A stretch of DNA of 64,000 nt from Reyranella sp. (GCF_004297405.1 NZ_SCVC01000030.1:186001-250000), one strand, 5' to 3'; shown: positions 16,942 through 25,969, counted from the stretch's first letter. Notes: generated by a model not told the origin, from the sequence alone. A program made the numbers and translations.

Positions 16942-18564
16942 ATGCCCCGCCTCAGCACCGCCGAAGCCACGGTCGAAACCCTTCTCCGCCACGGCCTCGA
17001 TACGGTCTATGCCCTGCCCGGCCTGCACCAGGACCCGCTGTTCGACGCCTTCTACCACGCAGCCGATCGCCTGAGGGTGATCCATCCGCGCCACGAACAG
17101 ACCGCGGCCTACATGGCGCTGGGCGCGGCCCTCGCCACCGGCAAGCCGCAGGCCTTCGGCGTCGTGCCCGGCCCCGGCCTGTTGAACGCCGGTGCCGCGA
17201 TGCTCACGGCCTACGGCATGAATGCGCCGGTGATCGGCCTCATCGGCCAGATCCCGCAGGCCGACATCGACAAGGGCCACGGCCATCTGCACGAGATCCA
17301 CGACCAACTCGGCCTGATGCGCCACATCACCAAGTGGGCGGAGCGCATCCGCGGGCCGCAGGAAGCGCCGACCCTCGTCAGCCAGGCGATCTGGCAGGCG
17401 ACCTCGGGCCGGCCACGTCCCGTGGCGCTGGAATGCGCGCTCGACACCTGGGCCAAGCGCAGCGAAGTGGCCCTGCCCGACGCGCCGCTGCCGTTGCCGC
17501 CACAGGTGGTCGACGACGAGGCGATCGAGGCGGCGGCAAAGATCCTCGGCAATGCCGAGCGGCCGATCCTCGTACTCGGCGGCGGCGCGCTCGATGCCAG
17601 CGCCGAGGTGATCCATATCGCCGAGATGCTGGAAGCGCCGGTCTCGTCCTATCGGCGCGGCCGCGGCGTCATCCCCTCCTCGCATCGACTGGCCGTCGAC
17701 ATGCCGGTCGGCCATCGCCTGTGGAAGGACGCCGACGCCGTGCTGGCGGTCGGCACGCGCTTCTTCATCCAGAACGGCAACTGGGGCATCGACGACAAGC
17801 TCAAGGTGGTGCGGATCGACATCGATCCCGACGAGCCCGACCGTTTCCGCAAGCCCGACGTTGCGCTCGTGGGCGATGCCGCGCACCAGTTGCGCGCCCT
17901 CATTGCGGCGCTGGCCAAACACAACCGCAAGCGGCCCTCGCGCGCCGAGGAACTGAACGGTCACCGTGCATGGCTGGCCGAGCGCCTGTCGCGGCTGGAG
18001 CCGCAGGTCTCGTTCCTGCGCGCCATCCGCAACGCGCTGCCCGAGGACGGTATCTTCGTCGACGAGGTCTCGCAGATGGGCTTCGCCTCGCGCGTGGCGT
18101 TGCCGATCGAGAAGCCGCGCACGTTCCTCTCGCCCGGCTACCAGGACAATCTCGGCTGGGGCTTCGGCACGGCGCTCGGCGCCAAGGCCGCGATGCCCGA
18201 CCGGAAGGTGCTGGCGATCGCCGGCGACGGCGGCTTCATGTACCAGGTCGGCGAACTCGCGACCGCGGCGCGGCACAATCTTGCCGTCGTGGTCGTCGTG
18301 TTCGACAACGGCGCCTTCGGCAACGTGAAGCGCATCCAGCAGGAGCGCTACGGCAACCGCCTCATCGCCTCGGACCTGCACAACCCCGACTTCGCCAAGC
18401 TCGCCGACTCCTTCGGCATCGCCTCGTTCAAGGCCATCGACGCCAAGCAGCTCGAAGACGCCCTGCACAAGGCCTTTGCGCTGAACGCTCCCGCCCTGGT
18501 CTGGGTCCCGCACGGCGACGTGCCGAGCCCGTGGGACCTCATCATGATGCCCCGCGTTCGTTGA
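16942..18564 (+). CDS. thiamine-diphosphate enzyme (acetolactate synthase-like)
   Basis: 540 aa in three domains: pyrimidine-binding (about 1-170, with catalytic glutamate E52 in RHEQTAAYMALG), central (190-320), and pyrophosphate-binding (365-520) with the GDG motif near residue 428 (GDGGFMYQ) and its downstream DN. It could be a decarboxylase or carboligase of a 2-keto acid. It is not a clear biosynthetic IlvB, since no small regulatory subunit gene follows. An in-frame TTG sits directly before this ATG; the purine run AGAGAGAG is the likely ribosome site. Confidence 0.88.
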   Translation: MPRLSTAEATVETLLRHGLDTVYALPGLHQDPLFDAFYHAADRLRVIHPRHEQTAAYMALGAALATGKPQAFGVVPGPGLLNAGAAMLTAYGMNAPVIGLIGQIPQADIDKGHGHLHEIHDQLGLMRHITKWAERIRGPQEAPTLVSQAIWQATSGRPRPVALECALDTWAKRSEVALPDAPLPLPPQVVDDEAIEAAAKILGNAERPILVLGGGALDASAEVIHIAEMLEAPVSSYRRGRGVIPSSHRLAVDMPVGHRLWKDADAVLAVGTRFFIQNGNWGIDDKLKVVRIDIDPDEPDRFRKPDVALVGDAAHQLRALIAALAKHNRKRPSRAEELNGHRAWLAERLSRLEPQVSFLRAIRNALPEDGIFVDEVSQMGFASRVALPIEKPRTFLSPGYQDNLGWGFGTALGAKAAMPDRKVLAIAGDGGFMYQVGELATAARHNLAVVVVVFDNGAFGNVKRIQQERYGNRLIASDLHNPDFAKLADSFGIASFKAIDAKQLEDALHKAFALNAPALVWVPHGDVPSPWDLIMMPRVR

Positions 18565-18808
18565 GTATCAATGGTTTAGCCAATGGTTAGCCCACAATTG
18601 TCCTTGTAGCTTTTTGCAAAGGCTGGCTGACTTTCTTCTCGCAATCCGAGTGCCGGTGGCGTGCAATTCCTCCGCCGGGCACATCTTTGACACGCGCGTT
18701 TCCGCCACGTTCCAGCCCAACTAGTGTCTGAGGCCGTCCCGATCACCAGCCCCGCATTCGTCCCGGGCCTCGTGTCGTGAATGCTGACAACGGAGGGAGG
18801 CTAACAGG

Positions 18809-19711
18809 ATGAAAGTTTTTATCAGTTGGTCAGGCCCGCGGGCGCAGGCAATCGGCGAGGTTCTGCGCGACTGGATTCCCAGCGTGCTGCAGGCCGCGAA
18901 GCCCTACTTCAGCCCCGAAGACATTTCAAAAGGCGCCAGATGGTCCTCCGAGATTTCAAACGAGCTCGAATCGTCGAACGTCGGCCTTCTGATCCTGACA
19001 CCGGACAATCTCAATGCCCCATGGCTCCTGTTCGAAGCGGGCGCGCTGGCAAAGAATCTCGAGAAGTCGAGAGTGTGCCCCATTCTCTTTGGAGAGTTGA
19101 AGCCAAGTGACATATCCGGTCCGCTCACGAGCTTTCAGGGCGCACCGTTCAGTGAAGGCGAGATCAAGCGTGTGGCCAGGATGATCAACGATCAGCTCGG
19201 CGCGCAGGCCCTGGAGCCCAAGCTCTTCGATACGGCGTTCCTGAAATGGTGGCCCGATCTCAATGCCGGCGTTCAGAGAGCACTCTCCGGGCACGCGTCG
19301 GTCGTGACCAAGCAAGCCCGGCCGAACAGCGAGATGCTGGAAGAGGTACTGTCGCTCGTCAGAAAGATGGCTGCAGTCGAGACGACCGCGCCTGAATTGA
19401 GCACGAAGCAATTCAACGACAGACTTTCTGCAGCACAGGCAGAACAGCACGTTGCCCTGCGCGACCTTGCCTCGGCGATCTCCAAGTTCGCTCTGACGGT
19501 CATTCTCGACGGTGAGGCGAGGAATCAACCTCTTAGTTCCTTCACCGAGTCGAGTCTCAACGAGCTCCGGGCGCCCCTGGAAAAGGTGCTGCAACTGGGT
19601 GCAGCGGGAAGAGAAGTCGCGCGGCTGGTCGAAACGATCTTCAATCGGCAATCGAGGCCCCAATCATCTCAGCCTCAATCGTTCCAAACAGATTTCGACA
19701 GCAACACTTAG
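18809..19711 (+). CDS. TIR-domain protein
   Basis: 300 aa. The first 140 residues form a TIR fold: the opening strand MKVFISWSG, the SPEDISKG loop, and APWLLFEAGAL with the probable catalytic glutamate E76. Bacterial TIR domains commonly degrade NAD or make cyclic signals in phage defence. The rest (about 150-300) is helical and predicted to be soluble, without a recognised sensor domain. No ThsA, SIR2 or other partner is adjacent. GGAGGG and ACAGG lie ahead of the ATG. The 244-bp upstream gap holds no gene. Codon use is slightly less GC-biased than in its neighbours, consistent with acquisition. Confidence 0.85.
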   Translation: MKVFISWSGPRAQAIGEVLRDWIPSVLQAAKPYFSPEDISKGARWSSEISNELESSNVGLLILTPDNLNAPWLLFEAGALAKNLEKSRVCPILFGELKPSDISGPLTSFQGAPFSEGEIKRVARMINDQLGAQALEPKLFDTAFLKWWPDLNAGVQRALSGHASVVTKQARPNSEMLEEVLSLVRKMAAVETTAPELSTKQFNDRLSAAQAEQHVALRDLASAISKFALTVILDGEARNQPLSSFTESSLNELRAPLEKVLQLGAAGREVARLVETIFNRQSRPQSSQPQSFQTDFDSNT

Positions 19712-19725
19712 GGCGCGTCGCGATC

Positions 19726-19757
19726 CAAAAAGAAGGGCTCGCGGGGGGCGAGCCCTT
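19726..19757 (-). terminator. hairpin between convergent TIR and ABM-like genes
   Basis: A 9-bp perfect stem (AAGGGCTCG / CGAGCCCTT) with a 7-nt loop. Read on the minus strand it ends in TTCTTTTTGG, so it terminates the gene at 19886; on the plus strand it lies 21 bp after the TIR stop and may act in both directions. Confidence 0.75.
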
Positions 19758-19885
19758 CCACTCCTCCGAAGAGAAGATCGGAGCAGCATGGGGTGGGTCC
19801 CTGCCCCGATACCTATCTAAAGCCCGAACACGACGATCGGTTGCGTGCGCCGTCCAACCGTCTTTCATTGGCTCCGGTTGCGCCG

Positions 19886-20191
19886 TCAGATCGCCAGGGC
19901 CAACAGCAGTTCGCGGCTTTCCATCTTGTTTCCGGCTTTCGCATTCGCGGCCTGGATGGTCGCCATTTCGCCGCTCTTCAAGGCCGCCTCGCGGCATTTC
20001 TGGAAGTGTGCCAAGTCCTCGAAATCCAGTTCGAAGAGCCACTGCCCGAGATGAGGTCCCGTGAATATCTGCGTGACCCGATAGGCGCTCGCGCCGGCTT
20101 TCTCCCACATTGCCTTGGCTCGTTTGGCTTCCGCCGTGCCTACATCCACGTCGGCCACGGAAAACCGGACAGCCCATGTCACTGTAGTCAT
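19886..20191 (-). CDS. small dimeric alpha/beta-barrel-like hypothetical protein (101 aa)
   Basis: Single compact domain with the feel of ABM-like or NIPSNAP-like proteins: a first strand (VTWAVRFSV), helix (AEAKRAKAMWEKAG), second strand pair (YRVTQIFTGPHLGQWLFELDF) and helix (LAHFQKCREAALKS). No active-site residue can be assigned. GGGGAG precedes the ATG. It has a terminator downstream and no close same-strand partner. Confidence 0.7.
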   Translation of the reverse strand: MTTVTWAVRFSVADVDVGTAEAKRAKAMWEKAGASAYRVTQIFTGPHLGQWLFELDFEDLAHFQKCREAALKSGEMATIQAANAKAGNKMESRELLLALAI

Positions 20192-20324
20192 CGCTGCTCT
20201 CCCCGGAGCTGGTTGCTGATCGATGTCAGCTACGCCACGCGACGCCCGGCGATGCTTTCACGCCAGCCGCGCGAGTCAAGGTGGGGCGCAGCCGGCGATC
20301 GTGATCATTTCGGGTCTATTCCGG

Positions 20325-21545
20325 TCAGTCGGCGACGGCCGATGGCGATACGGCCGTCGACGACACGACTCTCTTGGCTGCCCGCTCGGTCAGGATCAGA
20401 CCCACGATCGAGGTTACAATCACCAGGACGACTGTTGCGTTAAGCATGGGCTTGTCGATCAGCCGCTCCCCTGCCGGATTCTTCGTCGCGTAGGCGACGA
20501 GCGCCACGGCGAGGGTCGCGGCGACCTGAGGCACGGTGAGCGCGAACATCAGCGACCGTTCACCGGGGCGGTAACCGAACAGCCGGCCGGCCGCCTCTGC
20601 CGCCAGCCACTTGCCGCCGAACAGGGCAGCCAGGACTCCAACCACCAGCAACGGCTGGTCACGCAGGGTGAAGAAGAACAGCTTGAAGTCGACCAGGAAG
20701 CCCGCCGTGATGAAGAAGACCGGGATGAACAGCGTTTGGCTCATGACCTCGAGCGCGTTCCCGCCCTCGACGTCACCCAGCGCCCGCTTCAGCGCCACGC
20801 CGGCGAGGAAAGCGCCGATGATGCCCTCCATGCCGATCCATTCTGCGACCTGTGCCGACACCGCGATCACCAGCAGGACGATCGTCGTGCGCGCCGCCTT
20901 GCTCGTACCGAGCACGCGCAGCAGCCATTTGGCCACCGCGCTCAGACCGAAGAGGACGCCCGGCACATAGACCGCGAGCCAGGCCAATTGAATCGCCACA
21001 GCCGCCGGATCGACGCCGCCGACGTGGATGGGCAGGCAAATGGCCAGCACCAGGATCGCCAGCATGTCGGTGAGCACCGTGGCACCGACCGTCGCAACCA
21101 CGGGCTCGTGTCCCATCAGATCGTACTTCTTGAGGATGGGCAGGCCGAGCAGAGTATGCGAGGCGAGCACGGCGCCGATCACGGCACAGGCGACCGGCGA
21201 GTAACCCAGCGATGCGCCGAGGGCGGCGGCCAGGAGGAACGGGCCGGCAAAGGTGAGCAGTCCGAACGTCGCGGCCTTGCGGCGCGTGCGGTTGAACTGG
21301 TCGACGTCGACCTCGAAGCCGGCGAAGAACATCAGCAGCAGCTTGCCGAGATCGGCAAAGAAGTTGACCACCTTGCCGTCGGGATTGAGGATGGCGAGCA
21401 CGTTGGGACCGAGAATGATGCCGGCGAGGATGTAGCCGACCGGTCCCGGCAGGCGCAGCCGCTCCATCAGCTGCGGCAGCAGCAGAGTCAGCAGCAACGT
21501 CAGGGCAAGGTTGGTCAGGTCGGGCAGATGGGTCAGGAACTCCAC
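20325..21545 (-). CDS. Kef/CPA2-type cation:proton antiporter
   Basis: 406 aa with about 12-13 membrane helices covering almost the whole length; it lacks the C-terminal TrkA-N domain of KefB/KefC. Typical CPA2 features are PGPVGYILAGIILGP near the start, LLMFFAGFEVD in the middle and GAFLAGVALK later. It probably exchanges K+ or Na+ for H+ at the inner membrane. I chose GTG at 21545 because GGGGAG lies nine bases ahead of it; the alternative at 21587 has no such site and would overlap the divergent gene's leader. Confidence 0.87.
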   Translation of the reverse strand: MEFLTHLPDLTNLALTLLLTLLLPQLMERLRLPGPVGYILAGIILGPNVLAILNPDGKVVNFFADLGKLLLMFFAGFEVDVDQFNRTRRKAATFGLLTFAGPFLLAAALGASLGYSPVACAVIGAVLASHTLLGLPILKKYDLMGHEPVVATVGATVLTDMLAILVLAICLPIHVGGVDPAAVAIQLAWLAVYVPGVLFGLSAVAKWLLRVLGTSKAARTTIVLLVIAVSAQVAEWIGMEGIIGAFLAGVALKRALGDVEGGNALEVMSQTLFIPVFFITAGFLVDFKLFFFTLRDQPLLVVGVLAALFGGKWLAAEAAGRLFGYRPGERSLMFALTVPQVAATLAVALVAYATKNPAGERLIDKPMLNATVVLVIVTSIVGLILTERAAKRVVSSTAVSPSAVAD

Positions 21546-21600
21546 GCTTCTTCTCTCCCCTGGGAACTCGTTAGTTTCCCATGACATTGACGGTCGCGAC

Positions 21601-22365
21601 GTGCAGGCCCTGACGTCATCCCCCTTTTTGGTTGCAGGTCTCCTTCTGGTGATCCTGCTGGCCTGCCATGAGGCGGGCTACCGCCTCGGATTCAGGGTCG
21701 CCAAAGTCGATGACGACTACAAGCGCCGCGTCGACATGATCCGGAATGCCATCCTGGCCCTGGTCACCTTCCTGGTCGGCTTCAGCTTCGCCGGCGCCGG
21801 CGCCCGTTTCATCGACCGGCAGGACATGATCGTGAAGGAGGCCAATGCCATCGGCACGGCCTGGTTGCGGGCCATGCTGCTGCCCGAGCCTCAGCGCGGC
21901 GAGGTGCAGACCGAGCTGCGCCAGTACACGACCGATCGCCTGGAATTGCTGAGAAGCTACGACACGGCGAGCATCCAGCGGCTGCTGGCAAAGGCCGGAG
22001 AGGCGCAGAATCGCTTTTGGCGGAGCGGCGTGACCGGCGTCGGCACCGACCGCGAGTTCGCCAACTTCATGTTGCCGGCGCTCAACGACGTCATCGACAT
22101 CCACTCCGAACATCTGTCCGCGGCGCGTCGGCATGTGCCGCAGCCAATCCTCATCGTCATCATCGTCACCGCTGCGATCGGCATGGGGATGATCGGCTAC
22201 GACAACGGCCTGGCGCGCCGACGCTTCTTCATCCTGAGCAGCGCCTTCGCGATGGTCCTGGCGGCGGCGCTCTGGATGACGATCGATCTCGACCGCCCCC
22301 GGCACGGCTTCGTGCGCGCCAGCGCGCAGCCCTATATCGACCTGCTGGCGTCGATGAAGCCTTGA
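21601..22365 (+). CDS. DUF4239-like (bestrophin-like) membrane protein
   Basis: About 255 aa. Two N-terminal membrane helices (about 8-25 and 45-65) lead into the block FSFAGAGARFIDRQ and EANAIGTAWLRAMLLP, a good match to the DUF4239 bestrophin-like pattern, and two C-terminal helices follow (IVIIVTAAIGMGMIGY, then FILSSAFAMVLAAALWMTI). The family is uncharacterised. The start is uncertain: GTG at 21601 is preferred because earlier in-frame codons fall inside the Kef gene's leader. It is divergent from the antiporter gene. Confidence 0.72.
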   Translation: MQALTSSPFLVAGLLLVILLACHEAGYRLGFRVAKVDDDYKRRVDMIRNAILALVTFLVGFSFAGAGARFIDRQDMIVKEANAIGTAWLRAMLLPEPQRGEVQTELRQYTTDRLELLRSYDTASIQRLLAKAGEAQNRFWRSGVTGVGTDREFANFMLPALNDVIDIHSEHLSAARRHVPQPILIVIIVTAAIGMGMIGYDNGLARRRFFILSSAFAMVLAAALWMTIDLDRPRHGFVRASAQPYIDLLASMKP

Positions 22366-22503
22366 AGGAGCGATGCCGCCCGAATCGATCGCCGCAACAG
22401 ACGATCAACCTCGTCCTGTTGCAGCGCATCAATGTGCATAAACGCTGCAAGACACGCTAGCTGGCGGGTGATAATCTCCGCCCTTCGACCGGGGGGAGAC
22501 TCG

Positions 22504-22878
22504 ATGGACAAGGCTACCGAACGCGCGCGTTTCGACGCGGCGACAGGCACAGTTGTTGTCGAATGCATCAAGCCGGACGGCGGCACGCGCAGTATTCAAA
22601 TCAATCTCGACGCCGCTGAAGCCATCGTGGAAGCGCTCAACAGCGCGAAGCCGGAGCCGGCCTTGGTCGGGCTGGAAGACACGGGCGTCTACAGTGTCTG
22701 CGACCTCGAACTGGCTTCCTTCACAGGCAAGTTGCACCTGGATCTGCGGATAGCAGACGGACGGAAGGCCACGTTCATTCTGCAGGCGCCGTCATATTCA
22801 CAAGACGAGATCGAATCGATTTCCAATGACCTGCAGCGCGCCTTGATGCGCCTGCAACCGGCGCAGTCTCGCCACTGA
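22504..22878 (+). CDS. hypothetical protein (124 aa)
   Basis: No family recognised. The sequence alternates strand-like segments (GTVVVECIKPDGGTRSIQIN, LHLDLRIADGRKATFIL) with helices at the middle and C-terminus (EIESISNDLQRALMRL), suggesting a small soluble alpha/beta protein. The start is firm: GGGGGGAG lies four bases before the ATG. It stands alone. Confidence 0.6.
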   Translation: MDKATERARFDAATGTVVVECIKPDGGTRSIQINLDAAEAIVEALNSAKPEPALVGLEDTGVYSVCDLELASFTGKLHLDLRIADGRKATFILQAPSYSQDEIESISNDLQRALMRLQPAQSRH

Positions 22879-22908
22879 CGAACCAGGAGCGCGACTTCCG
22901 TCTCAAGC

Positions 22909-23193
22909 CTAGCGTTGAGGGCTTGGTGGTGTGGCGCGGCGGTCCGTATCGAGACCTGGTCCCGGCTGCTGAGGCGACGGGTTCGCGGTCGACGGTGTTT
23001 GCGGACCAGATTGTGGTGAAGACGGCACCGTAGGCGACGTGCCGCCCGGCGCCGGTGACCCCGGTGCGGGTGATGTTGTCGTGCCGCTGCCGGGTGAGCC
23101 CGTGCTGCCACCCGGAGACCCGCCGGGCGTTTGCGCGTAGGCCGTTCCGGCAAATGCGCTGCAAACCGCCACTGCAATGACAAACCTGATCAT
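22909..23193 (-). CDS. exported Pro/Gly/Ser/Thr-rich low-complexity protein (94 aa)
   Basis: A clear signal peptide (residues 1-20, cleavage after AYA) is followed by an entirely low-complexity mature part made of P, G, S, T and Q (QTPGGSPGGSTGSPGSG and so on). No fold or function can be assigned; it is probably disordered in the periplasm or envelope. GGAAGGAG sits eight bases ahead of the ATG. Confidence 0.65.
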   Translation of the reverse strand: MIRFVIAVAVCSAFAGTAYAQTPGGSPGGSTGSPGSGTTTSPAPGSPAPGGTSPTVPSSPQSGPQTPSTANPSPQQPGPGLDTDRRATPPSPQR

Positions 23194-23276
23194 CTGTCTG
23201 CTCCTTCCGGCTGAAGAAGGAACAGGCTGGCGACTGGTCGCGTTGCGCGTACTGACAGAAAATATCGCGGATGCGG

Positions 23277-23588
23277 CTACCGCACCGAGAAGCTCTCCAG
23301 CTTCTTGCCCTGCTTGAGTGCCGCCGACAGCCACCTCGGCCTGTTACCGCGGCCGGCCCAGGTCTCCGATCGGTTCTTGGGATTGCGATACAGCGGCGGA
23401 AGCTTTCTTCCCTTCAAGGCGTGACTGCCGCGCGGTTGCTTGCCGTTCTCGCTGCGCTGAGAACCCACTTCCTTCAACGCGGCCATCAGATTCTGTCGAT
23501 CCTGTGCCAGATGAAGATCTATCGCCGCTTCAATCTCCGCCCTCGTTTTCACCAACTCTTCAAAGGACATCGACCGAATGCTCTTCAT
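23277..23588 (-). CDS. H-NS family DNA-binding protein
   Basis: 103 aa. The N-terminal half is a coiled-coil oligomerisation helix (FEELVKTRAEIEAAIDLHLA), the C-terminal half carries the H-NS DNA-binding signature YRNPKNRSETWAGRGNRPRW. H-NS-like proteins silence AT-rich, often foreign, DNA. The flanking non-coding stretches at 23589-24163 and 24491-24672 are among the more AT-rich parts of the window, which fits its likely targets. The start may also be at the internal MSFEEL six codons later. Confidence 0.88.
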   Translation of the reverse strand: MKSIRSMSFEELVKTRAEIEAAIDLHLAQDRQNLMAALKEVGSQRSENGKQPRGSHALKGRKLPPLYRNPKNRSETWAGRGNRPRWLSAALKQGKKLESFSVR

Positions 23589-24012
23589 CTCTACGTTGCC
23601 TCTCGCCGTTGTCAGGTTCGCGGTTCGCGATTCTGTCTTTCAGATGGAGAAGTGAACGAGACGAGTCAATTCCTGTGATGGCGAGTCCCCTTCACTCAGG
23701 CAGCAACATTTTCTTTTCATACAATGAAGAGGGCGCGCCTTGCCTGAGCGCACTCGATCTTTGGACAAACGACGATAAGTCGTGGCCTGGCTTTTCAAAA
23801 CCATGGCGCTGCGAACGACGTGCTGATGTCGACGTCTGTAACCTTGGAGTCATGCCTGGTGCGCGTCATGCCTTGCCCGGCGATCCCGCATCCCCCTATT
23901 GCGAGCGCATCACTCTCCGATGACACACCAAGTAAGCCATTCCGGCGTTCGCACATGCAGCTATTGCAGCGCATCTGTCGCAACAGGAATGTGCATATAG
24001 CATGACGCAATC

Positions 24013-24037
24013 AATAAAGTGCCCACTACACTTTATT
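24013..24037. promoter_or_regulatory. AT-rich 9-bp inverted repeat
   Basis: AATAAAGTG and CACTTTATT with a 7-nt centre, in the 575-bp gene-free stretch between the H-NS-like gene (start at 23588) and the gene ending at 24164. The core ATAAAGTGCC recurs at 24626. It could be an operator or a weak terminator; the rest of the stretch shows no gene. Confidence 0.3.
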
Positions 24038-24163
24038 TACGCGCTTCGGCAGTTGCCGTTCCGGTGCGGGTCCCCAACCCCTTCCGGTCGCCACCCAACC
24101 CAGCACACCGAGTAGTAACCCACCCGGCGGGCGCGTTCCCATCCGCGCAGCTGGGCCCTGCTC

Positions 24164-24490
24164 TTACTTCATTGCTTTTGCCAGACGCTCGCGCAGCTCG
24201 GCCGTCGTCACCACGACGTTCGTCGCCTCGAGATCGGAGAATTGCGCAGGTATCGGCGCCAATTGCTCCGCACGCCGCAGGGCGCCGTCCGCTTCCTGCC
24301 ACCGCTCCGTCTTCAGAAACTCGAGGAAATCCTGAAAGTGAAAGCTCTCCCGCCGGTTCAGCGGACGCTTATGGCTGTCGATGGCGTTCAGCAACCGCTC
24401 GAACCGTCGTACGAGTTCGAGAAGCGTGCCGCGAAAATCATCAGGCTCAATGGTCATGCCCATACAGGATGGGATGCCACAGCTCGTCAC
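24164..24490 (-). CDS. hypothetical helical protein (up to 108 aa)
   Basis: No family recognised. The sequence is dominated by charged helices (GTLLELVRRFERLLNAI, FHFQDFLEFLKTERWQEA, AELRERLAKAMK). Starts at 24463 or 24457 (MGMTIE, MTIE) are as likely as the one given; none has a strong ribosome site. It lies between two gene-poor stretches next to the H-NS-like gene. A hairpin with arms GACCCG and CGGGTC at 24515-24544 precedes it. Confidence 0.5.
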   Translation of the reverse strand: MTSCGIPSCMGMTIEPDDFRGTLLELVRRFERLLNAIDSHKRPLNRRESFHFQDFLEFLKTERWQEADGALRRAEQLAPIPAQFSDLEATNVVVTTAELRERLAKAMK

Positions 24491-24672
24491 CGAGGTGAAG
24501 CCGTTGGATGAGAAGAGAGGACCCGCCCACCCGACGGGTCTCTCCTACTCTACTGTCCGGTCGCCCCAATCGACCGTGCCCAAGGTGTAGAGTTCATTTG
24601 TGCTAATTTTATGGTACTAAATGCGCATAAAGTGCCACAAAAAAGGACCAAAGCAGCGCTTAGCGACAGGCC

Positions 24673-25866
24673 TCAGCGCGGTCCATTCGTCTCCGTCCCC
24701 TGACCGGCCGCCGTTGTCGCACTGGTGAGTTCCTGTATGGACTCCTCGAACCAGCCAACGCGCTCTTCGCGGGCGCCGAGCATGGGCACTTTGTCGATCT
24801 GGTGCGCCACGGTTTGGATACGCTCGCAGACCGACGCATCTTCGTTCACGACCCGATTGAAATAGTGGCGGTAGATGCGGCGGCGAAACGGATCGGTGAT
24901 CGGTCGCGTCGCTTGCACGAATCTCCGACGGCCGGACTCGAACGGCGCGGTAAACAGCCAGGCCCTGAAGGCCGTGCGGTCGTGCGTGGCTGGAGAGTAT
25001 TGCAGCACGTTGCAGAACCAGAACGACGAGTCCGCCTCGGCGTGCGCGACGATCAGATCAGGCAAAATCTGGAAAACGAAATAGTGGCCGGACCGGTAAC
25101 TGCCCGAGCGACATCCTGCGAGCAGACTCGCAAGGCAGTTCTCGTCGTCCGAATTGATGAAGGCGCTGTGCGCTCCCAGCCTGAAGTAGCGATGGCGGGA
25201 CATCGAACTCCCATAGCCGTGTCGGCCGAAGGTCGTCGGATGGACGGCAGGACCGTGATACTCGTCCAAGGTGATGTGGAGGTTCAGTCGCCAGTTGGCC
25301 TGAATGGAACGCTCTGTATAAAGCCGCCGTTCGTTCTTCGGCACCATGGCTTCGAGGATCGGGAAGGTCTCGCCCAGGAAATCCTCGAGTGATCCTGTCG
25401 CTCCATTTCTCATCTCATCAGGAGCTGGGAAGCGTCCAAAGACCATCGGGCCGCACGTCGCCAGTTCGAGCGGCCGCAGCCGGGCGCCAAGCTCATGCGG
25501 CGGCTTGCCGAAGACCATGTTGCAAATCGGAATGCCGACGGCCCGCCCCTCGCGATTGTACTGCCAGTGATGGAAACCGCAGATCAGCGGACCGTTGCCC
25601 CTGGCCGCCGTGCGCAAGGGATGGAAGCGATGGGCGCAGACATTCTCGAAGCCACGCAGTTCATCGCCGAAGCGCTGCACGAACACCGAGCGTGTGGCGA
25701 GAGATGCGCGGAACCAGTCGCCGTCGCGCGTCAGTTCGTCGGCAAAGCCCAGGAAAGTCCAGACATGTTCCAGGCGTCGTTGCTCATCGCGGAAGGCCCG
25801 CGGATCAATGAGCGACTGGGTCCAATCTGAGGTGAACCCGGACGTGGAATGTCTGGTTTCAGCCAT
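24673..25866 (-). CDS. Rieske non-haem iron oxygenase, alpha subunit type
   Basis: 397 aa. The Rieske [2Fe-2S] ligands are C77-A-H79 and C96-GF-H99 (spacing typical of the family). The catalytic mononuclear iron motif D-x2-H-x4-H is present in DEYHGPAVH. Such proteins hydroxylate or demethylate aromatic or quaternary-amine substrates using electrons from a separate reductase; no reductase or ferredoxin is nearby. I start at 25866 (MAETRHST) because the 33 residues before it look non-coding. Four 13-bp tandem repeats lie 52 bp upstream of this start. Confidence 0.87.
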   Translation of the reverse strand: MAETRHSTSGFTSDWTQSLIDPRAFRDEQRRLEHVWTFLGFADELTRDGDWFRASLATRSVFVQRFGDELRGFENVCAHRFHPLRTAARGNGPLICGFHHWQYNREGRAVGIPICNMVFGKPPHELGARLRPLELATCGPMVFGRFPAPDEMRNGATGSLEDFLGETFPILEAMVPKNERRLYTERSIQANWRLNLHITLDEYHGPAVHPTTFGRHGYGSSMSRHRYFRLGAHSAFINSDDENCLASLLAGCRSGSYRSGHYFVFQILPDLIVAHAEADSSFWFCNVLQYSPATHDRTAFRAWLFTAPFESGRRRFVQATRPITDPFRRRIYRHYFNRVVNEDASVCERIQTVAHQIDKVPMLGAREERVGWFEESIQELTSATTAAGQGTETNGPR

Positions 25867-25917
25867 CTGCCATCGGAACGTTCGACCACCACGGCGAGCG
25901 TAGGCAACGCATTTGAT

Positions 25918-25969
25918 CGATGTCAAACGGCGATGCCAACGGGCGATGCCAACGGGCGATGTCAAACCG
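25918..25969. repeat. four 13-bp tandem repeats upstream of the Rieske gene
   Basis: Units at 25918, 25931, 25944 and 25957. The inner two are identical (CGATGCCAACGGG) and the outer two are near-identical to each other (CGATGTCAAACGG, CGATGTCAAACCG). The array lies in the 200-bp gap between the divergent Rieske gene (start 25866) and the gene at 26067. Thirteen base pairs is not one helical turn, so binding by a cooperative regulator is possible but not obvious. Confidence 0.85.

Noticed and set aside
23589..24163. Plus-strand open frames in the gap beside the H-NS-like gene
   Set aside because: Their translations are low-quality (Arg/Ser/Pro-rich), lack ribosome sites, and overlap real genes at their ends.
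24515..24544. Hairpin GACCCG...CGGGTC as a terminator
   Set aside because: No T tract in either direction and it lies upstream of the only nearby minus-strand gene; kept only as a note with that gene.
25918..25969. CRISPR-like array
   Set aside because: Units are 13 bp and directly adjacent, with no spacers and no cas genes.
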